64,000 nucleotides of DNA from Rhizobium etli CFN 42. Its GTDB lineage: Bacteria; Pseudomonadota; Alphaproteobacteria; Rhizobiales; Rhizobiaceae. The position numbers and the translations under genes were made by a program. The notes beneath the pieces were generated by a model, which was not told where the DNA came from, did no database searches, and worked only from the letters and a program-made list of their open reading frames with translations. The stretch is taken from NCBI RefSeq assembly GCF_000092045.1, contig NC_007761.1, positions 3,704,001 to 3,768,000 of the forward strand, read 5' to 3'. Position 1 is the first letter of the stretch. Every line of letters starts with the position of its first letter. Shown here in pieces: positions 27,208 through 36,518 of the stretch.

Positions 27208-27689
27208 TTCTGACTTTCTTGCGTCCCTGGGGTGTCGGAGAGTTGAACCATCCAGCTGCCCTGGCGGCCCGTGTCATATTCCTTGAATCCCATCTTCTGG
27301 TAACCCCGCGCATAACAATCCTGCACGCCCGAGATCTTGAATTCGTTTTCCGCCACGCACATCTGCACGTCCCCCGTCCACCGTCCTCCCCTGGCGGCGT
27401 CCTCTGCGTAGAGGTAATAATAGCGCGACTGCAATTCTCCCTCGATCAGCGTGGCGCAGGTCGTTGCCGGCACCTGCCACCAGCCCTCCGTGATCCAGCC
27501 GTCCTTGGCCCTGTATCCGATCGCTACCCCAACCAGATTTTGCGTTCCGTTGCAGACGCGAAAATCGGCGCGTGCGGCATCTGCGATGAAGAACGGCATG
27601 GCGGCTGCAAGAGCAAACAGGGCGAGTCGGACCAGCGGTCCGGACCGCGTGAGGAAACTTGGCGCGGCTTGAATCAACACGGCTCCCAA
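27204..27689 (-). CDS. DUF1036 exported protein
   Basis: A 161-aa protein with a signal peptide (GPLVRLALFALAAAMPFFIA, cleavage near ARA-DFR) followed by a DUF1036 domain: FRVCNGTQNLVGVAIGYRAKDGW, WWQVPATTC, then YYYLYAEDAARGG and CVAENEFKISG. Four Cys in the mature part could form disulfides in the periplasm. Family function is unknown. It sits directly upstream of pyk with overlapping stop and start, an association common in rhizobia, which suggests co-transcription and not functional linkage. Confidence 0.88.
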   Translation of the reverse strand: MGAVLIQAAPSFLTRSGPLVRLALFALAAAMPFFIADAARADFRVCNGTQNLVGVAIGYRAKDGWITEGWWQVPATTCATLIEGELQSRYYYLYAEDAARGGRWTGDVQMCVAENEFKISGVQDCYARGYQKMGFKEYDTGRQGSWMVQLSDTPGTQESQN

Positions 27690-27887
27690 ATAGCTCCACG
27701 GTTATTCATATCCGTGCCTTCTTGCGCCGCCGCCATCCGAAAGTCAACGCAATGCTAATCGATTATATTTCCTTTCATAACTGCCCGCGGAGGTTCATAT
27801 CCGCTCTCGTCGCGTGTCGCGCTTGAATCGCTCGCGGGCTCATGCAATCACTGGGCGCGACTGCGCAATGGCCACGGCAATTCCTCC

Positions 27888-28676
27888 ATGGACGATTTCC
27901 AATCCTTCGAAATTCTACCCGGAAAACATGACAAAGGCATGGTGATCCTCGCCGATCACGCGATGAACCGCCTTCCCGCCCGGTATGAAAGGCTCGGCCT
28001 GCCTGAGTCTGCCTTCTCCCGCCACATCGCCTACGACATCGGCATCGAGGGGCTGACGCGACAGCTTTCGGTGAGGCTCGGGGTGCCGGCAGTGCTCGGC
28101 AGTTTCTCGCGCCTGCTGATCGACCCGAACCGCGGGGAGGACGACCCGACGCTGATCATGAAGATCTCAGACGGCGCCGTCATATCCGGCAATCACCCGA
28201 TCACGCCGCAGGAATGGAATTACCGGATCGAAGCCTTTCATCGCCCCTACCACAATGCCGTAGCAGGCACGATCGACACGGTGGCAAATAGCACCGGTAA
28301 GGCACCGCTGGTGCTGTCGCTGCACTCCTTCACGCCGGCGTGGAAGAGCATTCCCCGACCCTGGCACGCCGCGGTGCTCTGGGACAGCGACCGGCGTGCC
28401 GTCGGGCCGCTACTCGACATGCTGCGCACTGATCCCGACCTCGTCGTCGGCGATAACGAGCCCTATGACGGCGCTCTGAAGGGCGATACCATGTACCGCC
28501 ATTGCATGGTGACAGGCATTCCGCATGCCCTCCTCGAAGTGCGTCAGGATTTGATCGCCGATGAAGCCGGCATATCGGCATGGGCCGAGCGCCTGGCGCC
28601 GATTTTCACAGCGATGAATGCCGACCCGGCCCTGCACGAATACGACGTCCATCCGTCGCGCACCGGCCCCTATTGA
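27888..28676 (+). CDS. N-formylglutamate amidohydrolase family protein
   Basis: A 262-aa zinc hydrolase of the N-formylglutamate amidohydrolase (FGase) family. VILADHAMNRLP, SRLLIDPNRGEDDPT and LSLHSFTP hold the expected His, Asp and Glu metal ligands; DNEPYDG is another family motif. FGase is the last step of one histidine-degradation route, but here it is not next to hut genes, so the true substrate may differ. No clear ribosome site precedes the ATG at 27888; the next in-frame ATG (residue 18) is less likely because ILPG-KHD precedes the first strand. Confidence 0.85.
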   Translation: MDDFQSFEILPGKHDKGMVILADHAMNRLPARYERLGLPESAFSRHIAYDIGIEGLTRQLSVRLGVPAVLGSFSRLLIDPNRGEDDPTLIMKISDGAVISGNHPITPQEWNYRIEAFHRPYHNAVAGTIDTVANSTGKAPLVLSLHSFTPAWKSIPRPWHAAVLWDSDRRAVGPLLDMLRTDPDLVVGDNEPYDGALKGDTMYRHCMVTGIPHALLEVRQDLIADEAGISAWAERLAPIFTAMNADPALHEYDVHPSRTGPY

Positions 28677-28702
28677 GGCCCACGGAATGAAAGGAGAGCG
28701 AG

Positions 28703-29008
28703 ATGACCGCGCTCAGCAAGAAACAACAGACCGAATTCGAAGCCGCCGCCTTCCGGCGTCTGGTCGCGCATCTTCGTGACCGCAGTGACGTCCAGAACAT
28801 CGATCTGATGAACCTGGCCGGCTTCTGCCGCAACTGCCTGTCGAACTGGTACCGCGAAGCCGCCGAGGCCGAAGGGGTTCCGGTCACCCGCGACGAATCG
28901 CGCGAGATGATCTACGGCATGCCCTATGAGGACTGGAAGAACCTCCACCAGAAGGAGGCCTCGCCTGTGCAAAAGGCGGCATTTGAGCTGAACAAGCCAC
29001 ACAAATAG
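28703..29008 (+). CDS. DUF1244 small protein
   Basis: A 101-aa helical protein with DLMNLAGFCRNCLSNWYREAA at its centre and SREMIYGMPYEDWK toward the C-terminus, the DUF1244 signatures. The CRNC motif has two Cys and could bind a metal or form a disulfide; function is unknown. AAAGGAGAG lies just before the ATG. Follows the FGase gene by 26 bp and precedes the GapR-like gene, so the three may be co-transcribed. Confidence 0.88.
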   Translation: MTALSKKQQTEFEAAAFRRLVAHLRDRSDVQNIDLMNLAGFCRNCLSNWYREAAEAEGVPVTRDESREMIYGMPYEDWKNLHQKEASPVQKAAFELNKPHK

Positions 29009-29035
29009 TCCGCTTGGCCTTTAACAGGCTTGACC

Positions 29036-29059
29036 GTGACGCCGCTTCGCGGCAGTCAC
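29036..29059. other. Hairpin in the leader of the GapR-like gene
   Basis: GTGACGCCGC and GCGGCAGTCAC form a 10-bp stem with a TTC loop and one bulged A. There is no T-run. A CACGTG hexamer follows directly (29057-29062). It could be an operator, a weak terminator or a leader structure. Confidence 0.45.
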
Positions 29060-29099
29060 GTGCATCCCGAATTGATCACCGAAAAATCAGGAGAACACG

Positions 29100-29363
29100 A
29101 TGTCTGATGCTCATGGCGTCGCCCGCGATCAGCTTCGCGCTTTCATCGAGCGCATTGAACGGCTGGAAGAAGAAAAGAAGACCATCGCCGACGACATCAA
29201 GGACGTCTATGGCGAAGCCAAGGGAATGGGCTTCGATACCAAGATTCTGAAGAAGGTCGTGGCCCTGCGCAAGAAGGACGAGCAGGAGCGCATGGAGGAG
29301 GAAGCAATCCTCGACACCTATCTGCATGCACTCGGCATGATCGAGGCGCCACCGGAAGGCTGA
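29100..29363 (+). CDS. gapR: DUF2312 protein, GapR-like chromosome-associated protein
   Basis: An 87-aa DUF2312 (UPF0335) protein: [27 protein letters not shown] then [21 protein letters not shown]. In Caulobacter the family member GapR binds overtwisted, AT-rich DNA as a closed clamp and stimulates topoisomerases ahead of replication forks and transcription; the basic C-terminal helix here keeps the Lys/Arg residues needed for DNA contact. Assignment to that role is by family similarity. AGGAGAACACG precedes the ATG. A strong intrinsic terminator follows at 29386. Confidence 0.88.
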
Positions 29364-29385
29364 TTCGCCGACATCGCTGCTTTCG

Positions 29386-29415
29386 AAAGCCGCCTCCTCC
29401 GGCGGCTTTTCTTTT
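29386..29415 (+). terminator. Intrinsic terminator after the GapR-like gene
   Basis: AAAGCCGCC (29386-29394) and GGCGGCTTT (29401-29409) with a TCCTCC loop, continuing TTTTCTTTT. It lies 23 bp after the stop codon. Confidence 0.9.
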
Positions 29416-29465
29416 GCGCCGGATCCAGCTGGCCACAATTGGCCAATCGCTCGGACAGTCAGAAG

Positions 29466-29495
29466 AAAAACCGCCGGATCACTCCGGCGGTTTTT
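29466..29495. terminator. Bidirectional intrinsic terminator
   Basis: A 13-bp perfect stem, AAAAACCGCCGGA (29466-29478) with TCCGGCGGTTTTT (29483-29495), loop TCAC. The A-run and T-run let it act in both directions; its main client is the leftward DUF882 gene ending at 29518. Confidence 0.88.
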
Positions 29496-29517
29496 CGGTC
29501 TGACGAGATCGGCAGGC

Positions 29518-31359
29518 TTAGTTCGTGTTGAACTTGCGCACTTCCATGAAATTGACGGCCGTTCCGCTGAAGCGGGCCGGATCGACCGAAGCTGTCTTAA
29601 CGTTGAAGCCCTCGGCATAGACAGCGGTCGGTTGGGCGCGCATCGTCTGGCTGACGAAGCGCGGCGCTTTGACCTGCTTGGACGCCATTTCGAGACGGGC
29701 ATTGGTCAGCGCCCACTGCGAGATCATCTTCTGCGTCAGCTTCGGCTCGGCACGCACCGTCGCACGGCTGGCATCGGCTGCGGCGGCTTCCTTCTGCGTC
29801 GGACGGCCGCCCTTGACCGGAAGGGGCTGCGGCGCGGGGCTCTCGGCAGCCGGGGCGTCGAAAGCGTCACCGAAGCTCGCCGATTTCGTCGCCGGCGCCA
29901 AAGCCGCAAGCTGCAATGACGGCCTTTCGGCGGGCGGCTTTTGCGGCATCGCGGCGGCGATTGCCTGCTCTACGCTCATTTGAGGCTCATGCGAGCCGAC
30001 TTGGCTTTCCGTATCCTTGTTCTGCTGCTCAAGCGCGTCGGCGATGGCAGGAGACAGGCCGCCATCCTGATCGGCCTCGTCTGCCTCCGCTTCCGGATCG
30101 GCATCCGCCGCAGCAAGCAGATTTTCGGCAACGGCAGGGCGCTCGACCGGGGTGGGAACCGGCATTCCGTTCTGCATGTTCGGATCGACCGACGCGACCT
30201 CAGCGTCACCAGGCGCGCGGCGCTGACCGAGAAGCGAGGGAACGGGAATGCTGTAGGCGCTGAGATCGGCGAATTGCTGCGGCTGGGCCTGATCGGCCGG
30301 GAGCGCCGCGGCAAGGGCCTGCTGCGCGGCATTACCCGAAGACGGCGCCACCAACGCACTGGCCATTTCGCTGCCGGCCGGCTGGTTGCTGAAGGCCGGG
30401 CGAACCTGCGGCACCGGCGCATTCAAGGCTGCGACCTCGGTCTGCTGCGGCTCGGCAGGAGCAGGCTCCGCCTTCGGCGGCGTCGCCTTGGCGACAGCAA
30501 CGGGAGCCGAATCATCGGAATCGTCTTCCTGTTCGTCTGCCCCGCCGCCAAACAGCGCTGCAAACAGCGTCTTGTGCTTCGGCGCCGATTCGGACGCGCT
30601 GGCGATCTCGATCTGCGTGCCGCTGACGCGGCGCTTGTAATCGGCCATCGCCTGCTGGTAGCCGGGCAGCGGCTTGCCGTCGGCCGGGATGTGAATGGTG
30701 TTGCCGTTCGGGAACAGCCGGACGAGCTCGTCGCGGCTCATGCGCGGCCAGGCGCGAACGCCGCCGACATCCATGTGCACGAAGGGCGAACCGGATTTCG
30801 GATAGAAACCGACGCCGCCGATCTGCATCTTCATGCCGATGGCCCGCAGCGTCGCAAGCTTGACGTCGGGAATGAAGAAGTCCATCGCCTTGCCGAGCAT
30901 GTGCTGGCTCTTTTCGGCGACGCCGGAATTACGCGAGCGGCCGCGCAGCATCTCGTTGGTCGCCGGCGAACGGAAACCGCAGACAACGTTGATGTAATCC
31001 CGGGAACCACTCTGGCGATAGACTTCCCAGATCAGGTCGAACAGACGCGGATCCATCTTGGTCGGCTGGTTCTTGCGCCAGTCGCGCAGAAAGCGGTTCA
31101 GCTGCTCCAGACCCTTCGGGTCGAACTTGCCGTTACGCTTGTAGGTGATGACGGCTTTTTCGCCGGTATGGATGAAATAGAGTTTGAGACTGCGGGTTTC
31201 GCCCGCTGCTTGAGAAGGCGTACTGACGAATACCGGTGAGGAAACTGCAAGCGCAAGAAGGGCGGCCGCCGCCGTCCTTACTGCCTTTCCGCAGATGTCG
31301 GCGCACAAAGAACGCCAGCTCAAGCGCGAAGGCTTGGAATTCCCATTCAGATTCGGCAA
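29518..31359 (-). CDS. DUF882 (YcbK-like) murein peptidase with long low-complexity tail
   Basis: A 613-aa protein. A signal peptide lies within residues 20-51 (VRTAAAALLALAVSSPVFVS, then AQAAGE). A DUF882/peptidase M15A domain covers about 52-240: NVVCGFRSPATNEM, KSQHMLGKAMDFF (metal His and Asp) and PFVHMDVGGVRAW (third ligand). Related proteins hydrolyse or modify peptidoglycan cross-links. The last 350 residues are Ala/Pro/Gln/Glu-rich and predicted disordered, ending in a more ordered segment (NFMEVRKFN). Such a tail is long for the family, which normally has about 180-200 residues. A bidirectional terminator follows. Confidence 0.87.
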   Translation of the reverse strand: MPNLNGNSKPSRLSWRSLCADICGKAVRTAAAALLALAVSSPVFVSTPSQAAGETRSLKLYFIHTGEKAVITYKRNGKFDPKGLEQLNRFLRDWRKNQPTKMDPRLFDLIWEVYRQSGSRDYINVVCGFRSPATNEMLRGRSRNSGVAEKSQHMLGKAMDFFIPDVKLATLRAIGMKMQIGGVGFYPKSGSPFVHMDVGGVRAWPRMSRDELVRLFPNGNTIHIPADGKPLPGYQQAMADYKRRVSGTQIEIASASESAPKHKTLFAALFGGGADEQEDDSDDSAPVAVAKATPPKAEPAPAEPQQTEVAALNAPVPQVRPAFSNQPAGSEMASALVAPSSGNAAQQALAAALPADQAQPQQFADLSAYSIPVPSLLGQRRAPGDAEVASVDPNMQNGMPVPTPVERPAVAENLLAAADADPEAEADEADQDGGLSPAIADALEQQNKDTESQVGSHEPQMSVEQAIAAAMPQKPPAERPSLQLAALAPATKSASFGDAFDAPAAESPAPQPLPVKGGRPTQKEAAAADASRATVRAEPKLTQKMISQWALTNARLEMASKQVKAPRFVSQTMRAQPTAVYAEGFNVKTASVDPARFSGTAVNFMEVRKFNTN

Positions 31360-31538
31360 CTCGATCCCCGTCAGACAGACAATGTCCCGTACTGTCTCAG
31401 ATGACTGTCAAATGCGGTCACACGATGGCAAAAATGCCACACATGATCAACCTTTTCTTTACATAGTGAACGAGCCACTAACAAGTGGTTTATGATCAGT
31501 AACAAATCGTGGTTGCCCGAGTCTTAATAAATAGGGCC

Positions 31539-33080
31539 CTAAGCCGCATCTTTCTGGGGATTATCGGGATCTATGCCGTAATCTTTGAGCTTGCGATAAA
31601 GTGTGGACCGGCCGATGCCAAGCTTGCGCGCCACTTGACTCATCTGCCCACGATAGAATTTGAGTGCGAATCGGATGAGCTCCTCCTCAACGTCGGCAAG
31701 CTTGCGCACGTCTCCGGAGGGATTGACGCTGGCGATAGCATTTTCGGAAGTCTCGGACAGGCGGTGATGATGGAACTCCGTCGGCGCCCGGTATTCTTCG
31801 CTATATGCCTCGTCCGGCTCGAGGCCGGTGTTGTCGGCCACGAGCGCCAGGTGATCCACCACCTCATATTCCGGAAGCTGGGCGGCGATCTGCGGGAAAT
31901 CCGCCTCGGTCAGCTCCGGCCCCTCGGCCAGAACGACCGCACGGAAGATCGCGTTTTCCAGCTGGCGGATATTGCCGGGCCAATCATAGGCGGTCAGCAG
32001 TGCCAGCGCGCCTGAATTGACAGTCATGCGGCGTCCGTTCTTCTGCTCGCTGGAGAAACGGTCGGCAAAGACGCGCACGAGATGCGGAATGTCTTCCTTG
32101 CGCTTGCGCAGCGCCGGAATGGTGATCGGGAAGACATTGAGGCGGTAATAAAGGTCCTCGCGGAAATGACCGTTCTTGACCTCTTCGATCAGATCCTTGT
32201 TGGTTGCCGAGATCAGCCGGACGTTGACCTTATGCGCGGTGCGCGCGCCGACGGTCTCGATCTCGCCCTGTTGCACGGCGCGCAGCAGCTTCACCTGCAC
32301 TTCGAGCGGCAGGTCGCCGATTTCGTCGAGGAAGATCGTGCCGCCGTCGGCCTCCATGAATTTGCCAATGTGGCGTTCAGTCGCGCCGGTGAAGGCGCCT
32401 TTTTCGTGGCCGAAGAGGATGCTTTCGACGAGGTTGTGCGGGATCGCGCCGCAATTCACGGTGACGAACGGCTTGTTGGAGCGCTCGCCGCCGGACTGGA
32501 TGGCGCGCGCCACCAGCTCCTTGCCGACGCCGGATTCGCCTTCGAGCACGACCGGAATGTTCGATTGCGCTGCCCGTTGCGCGAGGTCGATGACGCGGAT
32601 CATCGCCGGGCTGGCCGAAACGATGTCGTCGAACCCGACTGAGCCCGCGCGCGATCGGCGTCCGGCCCGCGCCTTCACCTCGCGCTGGTCGAGCTTCATG
32701 GCGTTGGAGATCGAGGTAGCGATCCGTTCGGGTGAGACCGGCTTGACGACGAAATCGAAGGCGCCGGCGCGCATCGCCTGCACGACGGTTTCGATGCCGC
32801 CCTGTCCCGTCTGCACGATGACCGGGATCTGGGTGCCGAATTCGTGAAGCGCGTCGAGGAATTCGAGACCGGTCATCTCGGGCATCATCAGGTCGAGCAC
32901 GATGACGTTGAAAAGGCCGCTGTCGCGCTTGACCATTTCCAGGCCGATCCGGCCGTTTTCCGCCTGGTGCACGACATGGCCGTGACGCTCGATTGCGTTC
33001 TTGAGCAGGCGGCGCTGCACCGGGTCGTCTTCGACCACGAGGATTTGTCCTGCTCCCTTGAGCTCATTGTAACCGGTCAT
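31539..33080 (-). CDS. Sigma-54-dependent two-component response regulator
   Basis: A 513-aa NtrC-type activator. A receiver domain (12-125) has Asp18/19 and phospho-acceptor Asp63; the AAA+ domain (about 150-385) has Walker A GESGVGKE (181-188), the sigma-54 contact GAFTGA (228-233), Walker B GGTIFLDEIGDLP and the arginine-finger region; a Fis-type helix-turn-helix (SQVARKLGIGRSTLYRKLKDYG) ends the protein. An approximately 70-residue acidic insert lies between AAA+ and HTH domains. No partner kinase is next to it. It is transcribed divergently from oligoendopeptidase F. Regulon unknown. Confidence 0.94.
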   Translation of the reverse strand: MTGYNELKGAGQILVVEDDPVQRRLLKNAIERHGHVVHQAENGRIGLEMVKRDSGLFNVIVLDLMMPEMTGLEFLDALHEFGTQIPVIVQTGQGGIETVVQAMRAGAFDFVVKPVSPERIATSISNAMKLDQREVKARAGRRSRAGSVGFDDIVSASPAMIRVIDLAQRAAQSNIPVVLEGESGVGKELVARAIQSGGERSNKPFVTVNCGAIPHNLVESILFGHEKGAFTGATERHIGKFMEADGGTIFLDEIGDLPLEVQVKLLRAVQQGEIETVGARTAHKVNVRLISATNKDLIEEVKNGHFREDLYYRLNVFPITIPALRKRKEDIPHLVRVFADRFSSEQKNGRRMTVNSGALALLTAYDWPGNIRQLENAIFRAVVLAEGPELTEADFPQIAAQLPEYEVVDHLALVADNTGLEPDEAYSEEYRAPTEFHHHRLSETSENAIASVNPSGDVRKLADVEEELIRFALKFYRGQMSQVARKLGIGRSTLYRKLKDYGIDPDNPQKDAA

Positions 33081-33287
33081 TGTCGCTCCACTTCATGCGA
33101 AACCATGAAGCGCACTCTGGCAGAAAGGCTTGAACATCCAGTTTTGAGAAATAATTGCATTTTAACGATTGCGAAGACCCGATTTCGTGCCGAAGCGAGG
33201 CCTTTTAAGCGCCGAAAGGCCCTTGATGCGGGGCCTTCTCGCGCTTATTCAAACAGACCTGTTATAAAGTGGAGAGGAATTGCGCCC

Positions 33288-35144
33288 ATGAAAATCGAGC
33301 CCCTGCACGCCGGCTTTTTTTTCTCGCCAGCAGCGCCAGCCGGGGCGGCGGCCGATCCGGCGCTCGGCGACCTGCCGGTCTGGAAGCTGCAGGATCTTTA
33401 TCCCTCCGCCACGTCGACCGCCTTTGTCGCCGACATGGAAAAGGCCGGCAAGGCCGCGATCGCTTTCGAAGAAAAGTGGAAGGGCAAACTCGCCGAAGCA
33501 GCAGTGATGACCGGCGCCGAAGGCATCGGCGCGGCGCTTAAGGAATATGAGGCGCTTGACGATATCATGGGCCGTCTCGGCTCCTTTGCCGGCCTCACTT
33601 ATTTCTCCGACACCACCAATCCGGCAAACGGCAAGCTCTACGGCGATGTCCAGGCCAAGATCACCGAATTCTCCGGCCATCTCCTGTTCTTCGCACTCGA
33701 GCTGAACCGGATCGACGACGCCGTCATCGACGCTTGCATGGCCAAGGACCCCGATGCCGGCCATTATCGCCCCTGGCTGATCGACCTGCGCAAAGATAAG
33801 CCCTATCAGCTCGATGACAGGCTGGAGCAGCTCTTCCTTGAAAAGTCGATGACATCGGCCTCCGCCTTCAATCGCCTCTTCGACGAAACCATGGCTGAGC
33901 TTCGCTACGAGATCGATGGCGAGAAAGTGCCGCTTGAGGTGGCGCTGAACATGCTGCAGGAGAAGGATCCGGAAGTACGCCGCAAGGCGGCCATGGCGCT
34001 CGCCGAAACCTTCAAGGCGAACATCCGCATCTTCACGCTGATTACCAATACGCTTGCCAAGGACAAGGATATCTCCGACCGCTGGCGCGGCTTCGAGGAT
34101 ATCGCCGACTCCCGGCATCTGGCAAACCGCGTCGAGCGAGAGGTTGTCGACGCCTTGGCCGCCGCCGTCCGGGAAGCCTATCCCCGCCTTTCGCACCGCT
34201 ATTATAAAATGAAGGCGAAATGGCTCGGCATGGAGCAGATGAATTTCTGGGACCGCAACGCGCCCCTTCCGGAAACGTCTAGCGCCGTGATCTCCTGGTC
34301 GGACGCGAAGGACACGGTGCTCTCGGCTTACGGCAATTTCGCCGCCGAGATGGCCGATATCGCCAGGCGCTTCTTCGACGAGCAATGGATCGATGCCCCG
34401 GTTCGCCCAGGCAAGGCGCCCGGCGCCTTCGCTCATCCGACGGTTCCCTCGGCTCACCCCTACGTGCTCGTCAATTATATGGGCAAGCCGCGCGACGTCA
34501 TGACGCTTGCCCACGAACTCGGCCACGGCGTGCACCAGGTTCTTGCCGGCGCGCAGGGCGCGCTGATGTGCCAGACACCACTGACACTTGCCGAGACCGC
34601 TTCCGTCTTCGGCGAGATGCTGACCTTCCGCGCGCTCCTGGAAAAGACCACCGACAGGCGCGAGCGCAAGGCGATGCTTGCCCAGAAGGTCGAGGACATG
34701 ATCAACACGGTCGTGCGCCAGATCGCCTTCTACGAATTCGAGCGCAAGCTGCACACCGCCCGCAAGGCAGGCGAACTCACCGCCGAGGACATCGGCGAAC
34801 TTTGGCTCTCCGTCCAGTCGGAAAGCCTCGGGCCGGCGATCAATATTTCAGAGGGCTACGAGACCTATTGGGCCTATATCCCCCACTTCATCCATTCGCC
34901 CTTCTATGTCTACGCCTATGCCTTCGGCGATTGCCTGGTCAATTCGCTCTATGCCGTCTACCAGAAGACCGAGAAGGGCTTCCAGGAGAAGTATTTCGAA
35001 CTGCTGAAGGCCGGCGGCACCAAGCATCACTCCGAACTCTTGAAGCCTTTCGGCCTCGACGCCACCGATCCGTCGTTCTGGAGCCAGGGCCTGTCGATGA
35101 TCGAAGGGCTTATCGACGAGTTGGAGACTTTGGATAGGGCGTGA
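33288..35144 (+). CDS. pepF: Oligoendopeptidase F (M3 family metallopeptidase)
   Basis: A 618-aa cytosolic zinc peptidase that cuts short peptides. HELGH at residues 409-413 provides two zinc ligands and the catalytic Glu; E in LAETASVFGEML (about 437) is the third ligand; YETYWAYIPHF and FGLDATDPSFWSQG are downstream family signatures. GGAGAGG lies ten bases before the ATG at 33288. An in-frame extension upstream lies in the divergent promoter region and is not family-like. A palindromic repeat follows the stop. Confidence 0.93.
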   Translation: MKIEPLHAGFFFSPAAPAGAAADPALGDLPVWKLQDLYPSATSTAFVADMEKAGKAAIAFEEKWKGKLAEAAVMTGAEGIGAALKEYEALDDIMGRLGSFAGLTYFSDTTNPANGKLYGDVQAKITEFSGHLLFFALELNRIDDAVIDACMAKDPDAGHYRPWLIDLRKDKPYQLDDRLEQLFLEKSMTSASAFNRLFDETMAELRYEIDGEKVPLEVALNMLQEKDPEVRRKAAMALAETFKANIRIFTLITNTLAKDKDISDRWRGFEDIADSRHLANRVEREVVDALAAAVREAYPRLSHRYYKMKAKWLGMEQMNFWDRNAPLPETSSAVISWSDAKDTVLSAYGNFAAEMADIARRFFDEQWIDAPVRPGKAPGAFAHPTVPSAHPYVLVNYMGKPRDVMTLAHELGHGVHQVLAGAQGALMCQTPLTLAETASVFGEMLTFRALLEKTTDRRERKAMLAQKVEDMINTVVRQIAFYEFERKLHTARKAGELTAEDIGELWLSVQSESLGPAINISEGYETYWAYIPHFIHSPFYVYAYAFGDCLVNSLYAVYQKTEKGFQEKYFELLKAGGTKHHSELLKPFGLDATDPSFWSQGLSMIEGLIDELETLDRA

Positions 35145-35155
35145 GAGAGCAAGTC

Positions 35156-35294
35156 CCTTCTCCCCTCGGGGAGAAGGTGTCGGCGGGCGGATGAGGGGGC
35201 CACACGGCAGAACCTCTCCTGCGCATATGCTCAGGACGTCGCTTCACTCCACCCCCTCATTCCCCTTCGGGCATCTTCTCCCCGAGTGGAGAAG
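35156..35294. repeat. RIME-like rhizobial palindromic repeat
   Basis: A compound element with a 10-bp perfect palindrome at each end: CCTTCTCCCC/GGGGAGAAGG (35156-35177) and CTTCTCC/GGAGAAG (35275-35294). Between them GATGAGGGGG and CCCCCTCATT are also inverted. The pattern fits the RIME-type mosaic elements dispersed between genes in Rhizobium. It sits between pepF and pabB. Confidence 0.75.
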
Positions 35295-35360
35295 AGAGAA
35301 AATATTTGACGCTCCCGATCGCATCCGAGCCATGGGGAGCAGAACAATCGAAAGCGTTGC

Positions 35361-36518
35361 GTGGCCGATCAACCCTATATTCTCTTCCGCGACGACGCGA
35401 CCAGCCAAGTGATGCTTTTCGCCGAACCGGCCGAGATCATCATTGCGCGAACGCGCGCCGAATTCTTCGCCGGCCTTGTCAGAATGGAAGAGGCCAAGGC
35501 AGCAGGCAAATGGCTTGCCGGTTACATGGCCTACGAGGCCGGATATCTCTTCGAAGAAAAACTCGCCTCCTTTGCCGACGAAAACCGCGAAACACCGCTT
35601 CTCCTTTTCGGCGTTTTCGACACGCCGCAGCCGGATACGCATCCGCTTGCCCAGCCGAAACAGCGCCTCGAAAACGAGGAATTCCTCACGGCCCCGAAGG
35701 CCGCCTGGGATTTCCCTATATATAAAGAGCGTTTCGACCGGCTTCACGAGCATCTCAGACTCGGTGACGCCTACCAGGCGAACCTCACCATGCCGATCGA
35801 GGCCCGCTGGAACGGCGACCCGCGCGCTGCCTTCTGGTCGCTGATCGAGCGCCAGCCGGTCAAATACGGCGCGCTGGTCGAGCTCGGCGGCCCTGTCATC
35901 CTGTCGCGCTCGCCCGAATTGTTCTTCCGCACCGACGAGCAAGGCTGGATCGAGACGCATCCGATGAAAGGCACTGCCAAACGCGGCGCCACCGCCGCCG
36001 AGGATGCCGAAATCATCAAGACCATGCGCAACGATATCAAGACGCAGGCGGAAAACCGCATGATCGTCGATCTCCTGCGCAACGATATCTCCCGCATCAC
36101 CGAGGTCGGCACGCTCGATGTCCCGAAGCTCTTCGACGTCGAGACCTATCCGACCGTCCACCAGATGGTCAGCCATGTGCAGGCAAGACTTCGACCCGAC
36201 CTATCGATCCACGAGATCTTTGCCGCCCTCTTCCCCTGTGGGTCGATCACCGGCGCCCCGAAGATACGGGCGATGGAAATCCTCCACGCGCTCGAAGATA
36301 CCGCACGCGACGCCTATTGCGGCGCAATCGGCATGATCTCGCCGACCGGCGCCATGCGTTTTTCCGTCGCCATCCGCACCGTGACGCTTTTCGGCGGCGG
36401 TAGGGCGGTCTTCAATGTCGGCGGCGGCATCGTTTTTGATTCCACAGCCGAGGCCGAATATGAGGAATGCCTGCTCAAGGCCCGCTTTGCCGTTGGCGAT
36501 CAATGGATCGCTCGATGA
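35361..36518 (+). CDS. pabB: Aminodeoxychorismate synthase component I
   Basis: A 385-aa chorismate-binding enzyme that, with a glutamine amidotransferase (PabA, not in this window), converts chorismate to 4-amino-4-deoxychorismate for folate synthesis. HPMKGTAKRG (Lys203 is the nucleophile position diagnostic of PabB rather than TrpE), NRMIVDLLRND, and CGSITGAPK with MRFSVAIRT are the signatures. The start is GTG at 35361; I see no strong ribosome site, so it is the least certain boundary. Its stop overlaps the next gene's start (ATGA). Confidence 0.92.
   Translation: MADQPYILFRDDATSQVMLFAEPAEIIIARTRAEFFAGLVRMEEAKAAGKWLAGYMAYEAGYLFEEKLASFADENRETPLLLFGVFDTPQPDTHPLAQPKQRLENEEFLTAPKAAWDFPIYKERFDRLHEHLRLGDAYQANLTMPIEARWNGDPRAAFWSLIERQPVKYGALVELGGPVILSRSPELFFRTDEQGWIETHPMKGTAKRGATAAEDAEIIKTMRNDIKTQAENRMIVDLLRNDISRITEVGTLDVPKLFDVETYPTVHQMVSHVQARLRPDLSIHEIFAALFPCGSITGAPKIRAMEILHALEDTARDAYCGAIGMISPTGAMRFSVAIRTVTLFGGGRAVFNVGGGIVFDSTAEAEYEECLLKARFAVGDQWIAR

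Noticed and set aside
32844..33287. In-frame upstream extension of oligoendopeptidase F
   Set aside because: Runs antisense through the receiver-domain part of the sigma-54 regulator; GGAGAGG-preceded ATG at 33288 begins the family-like sequence.
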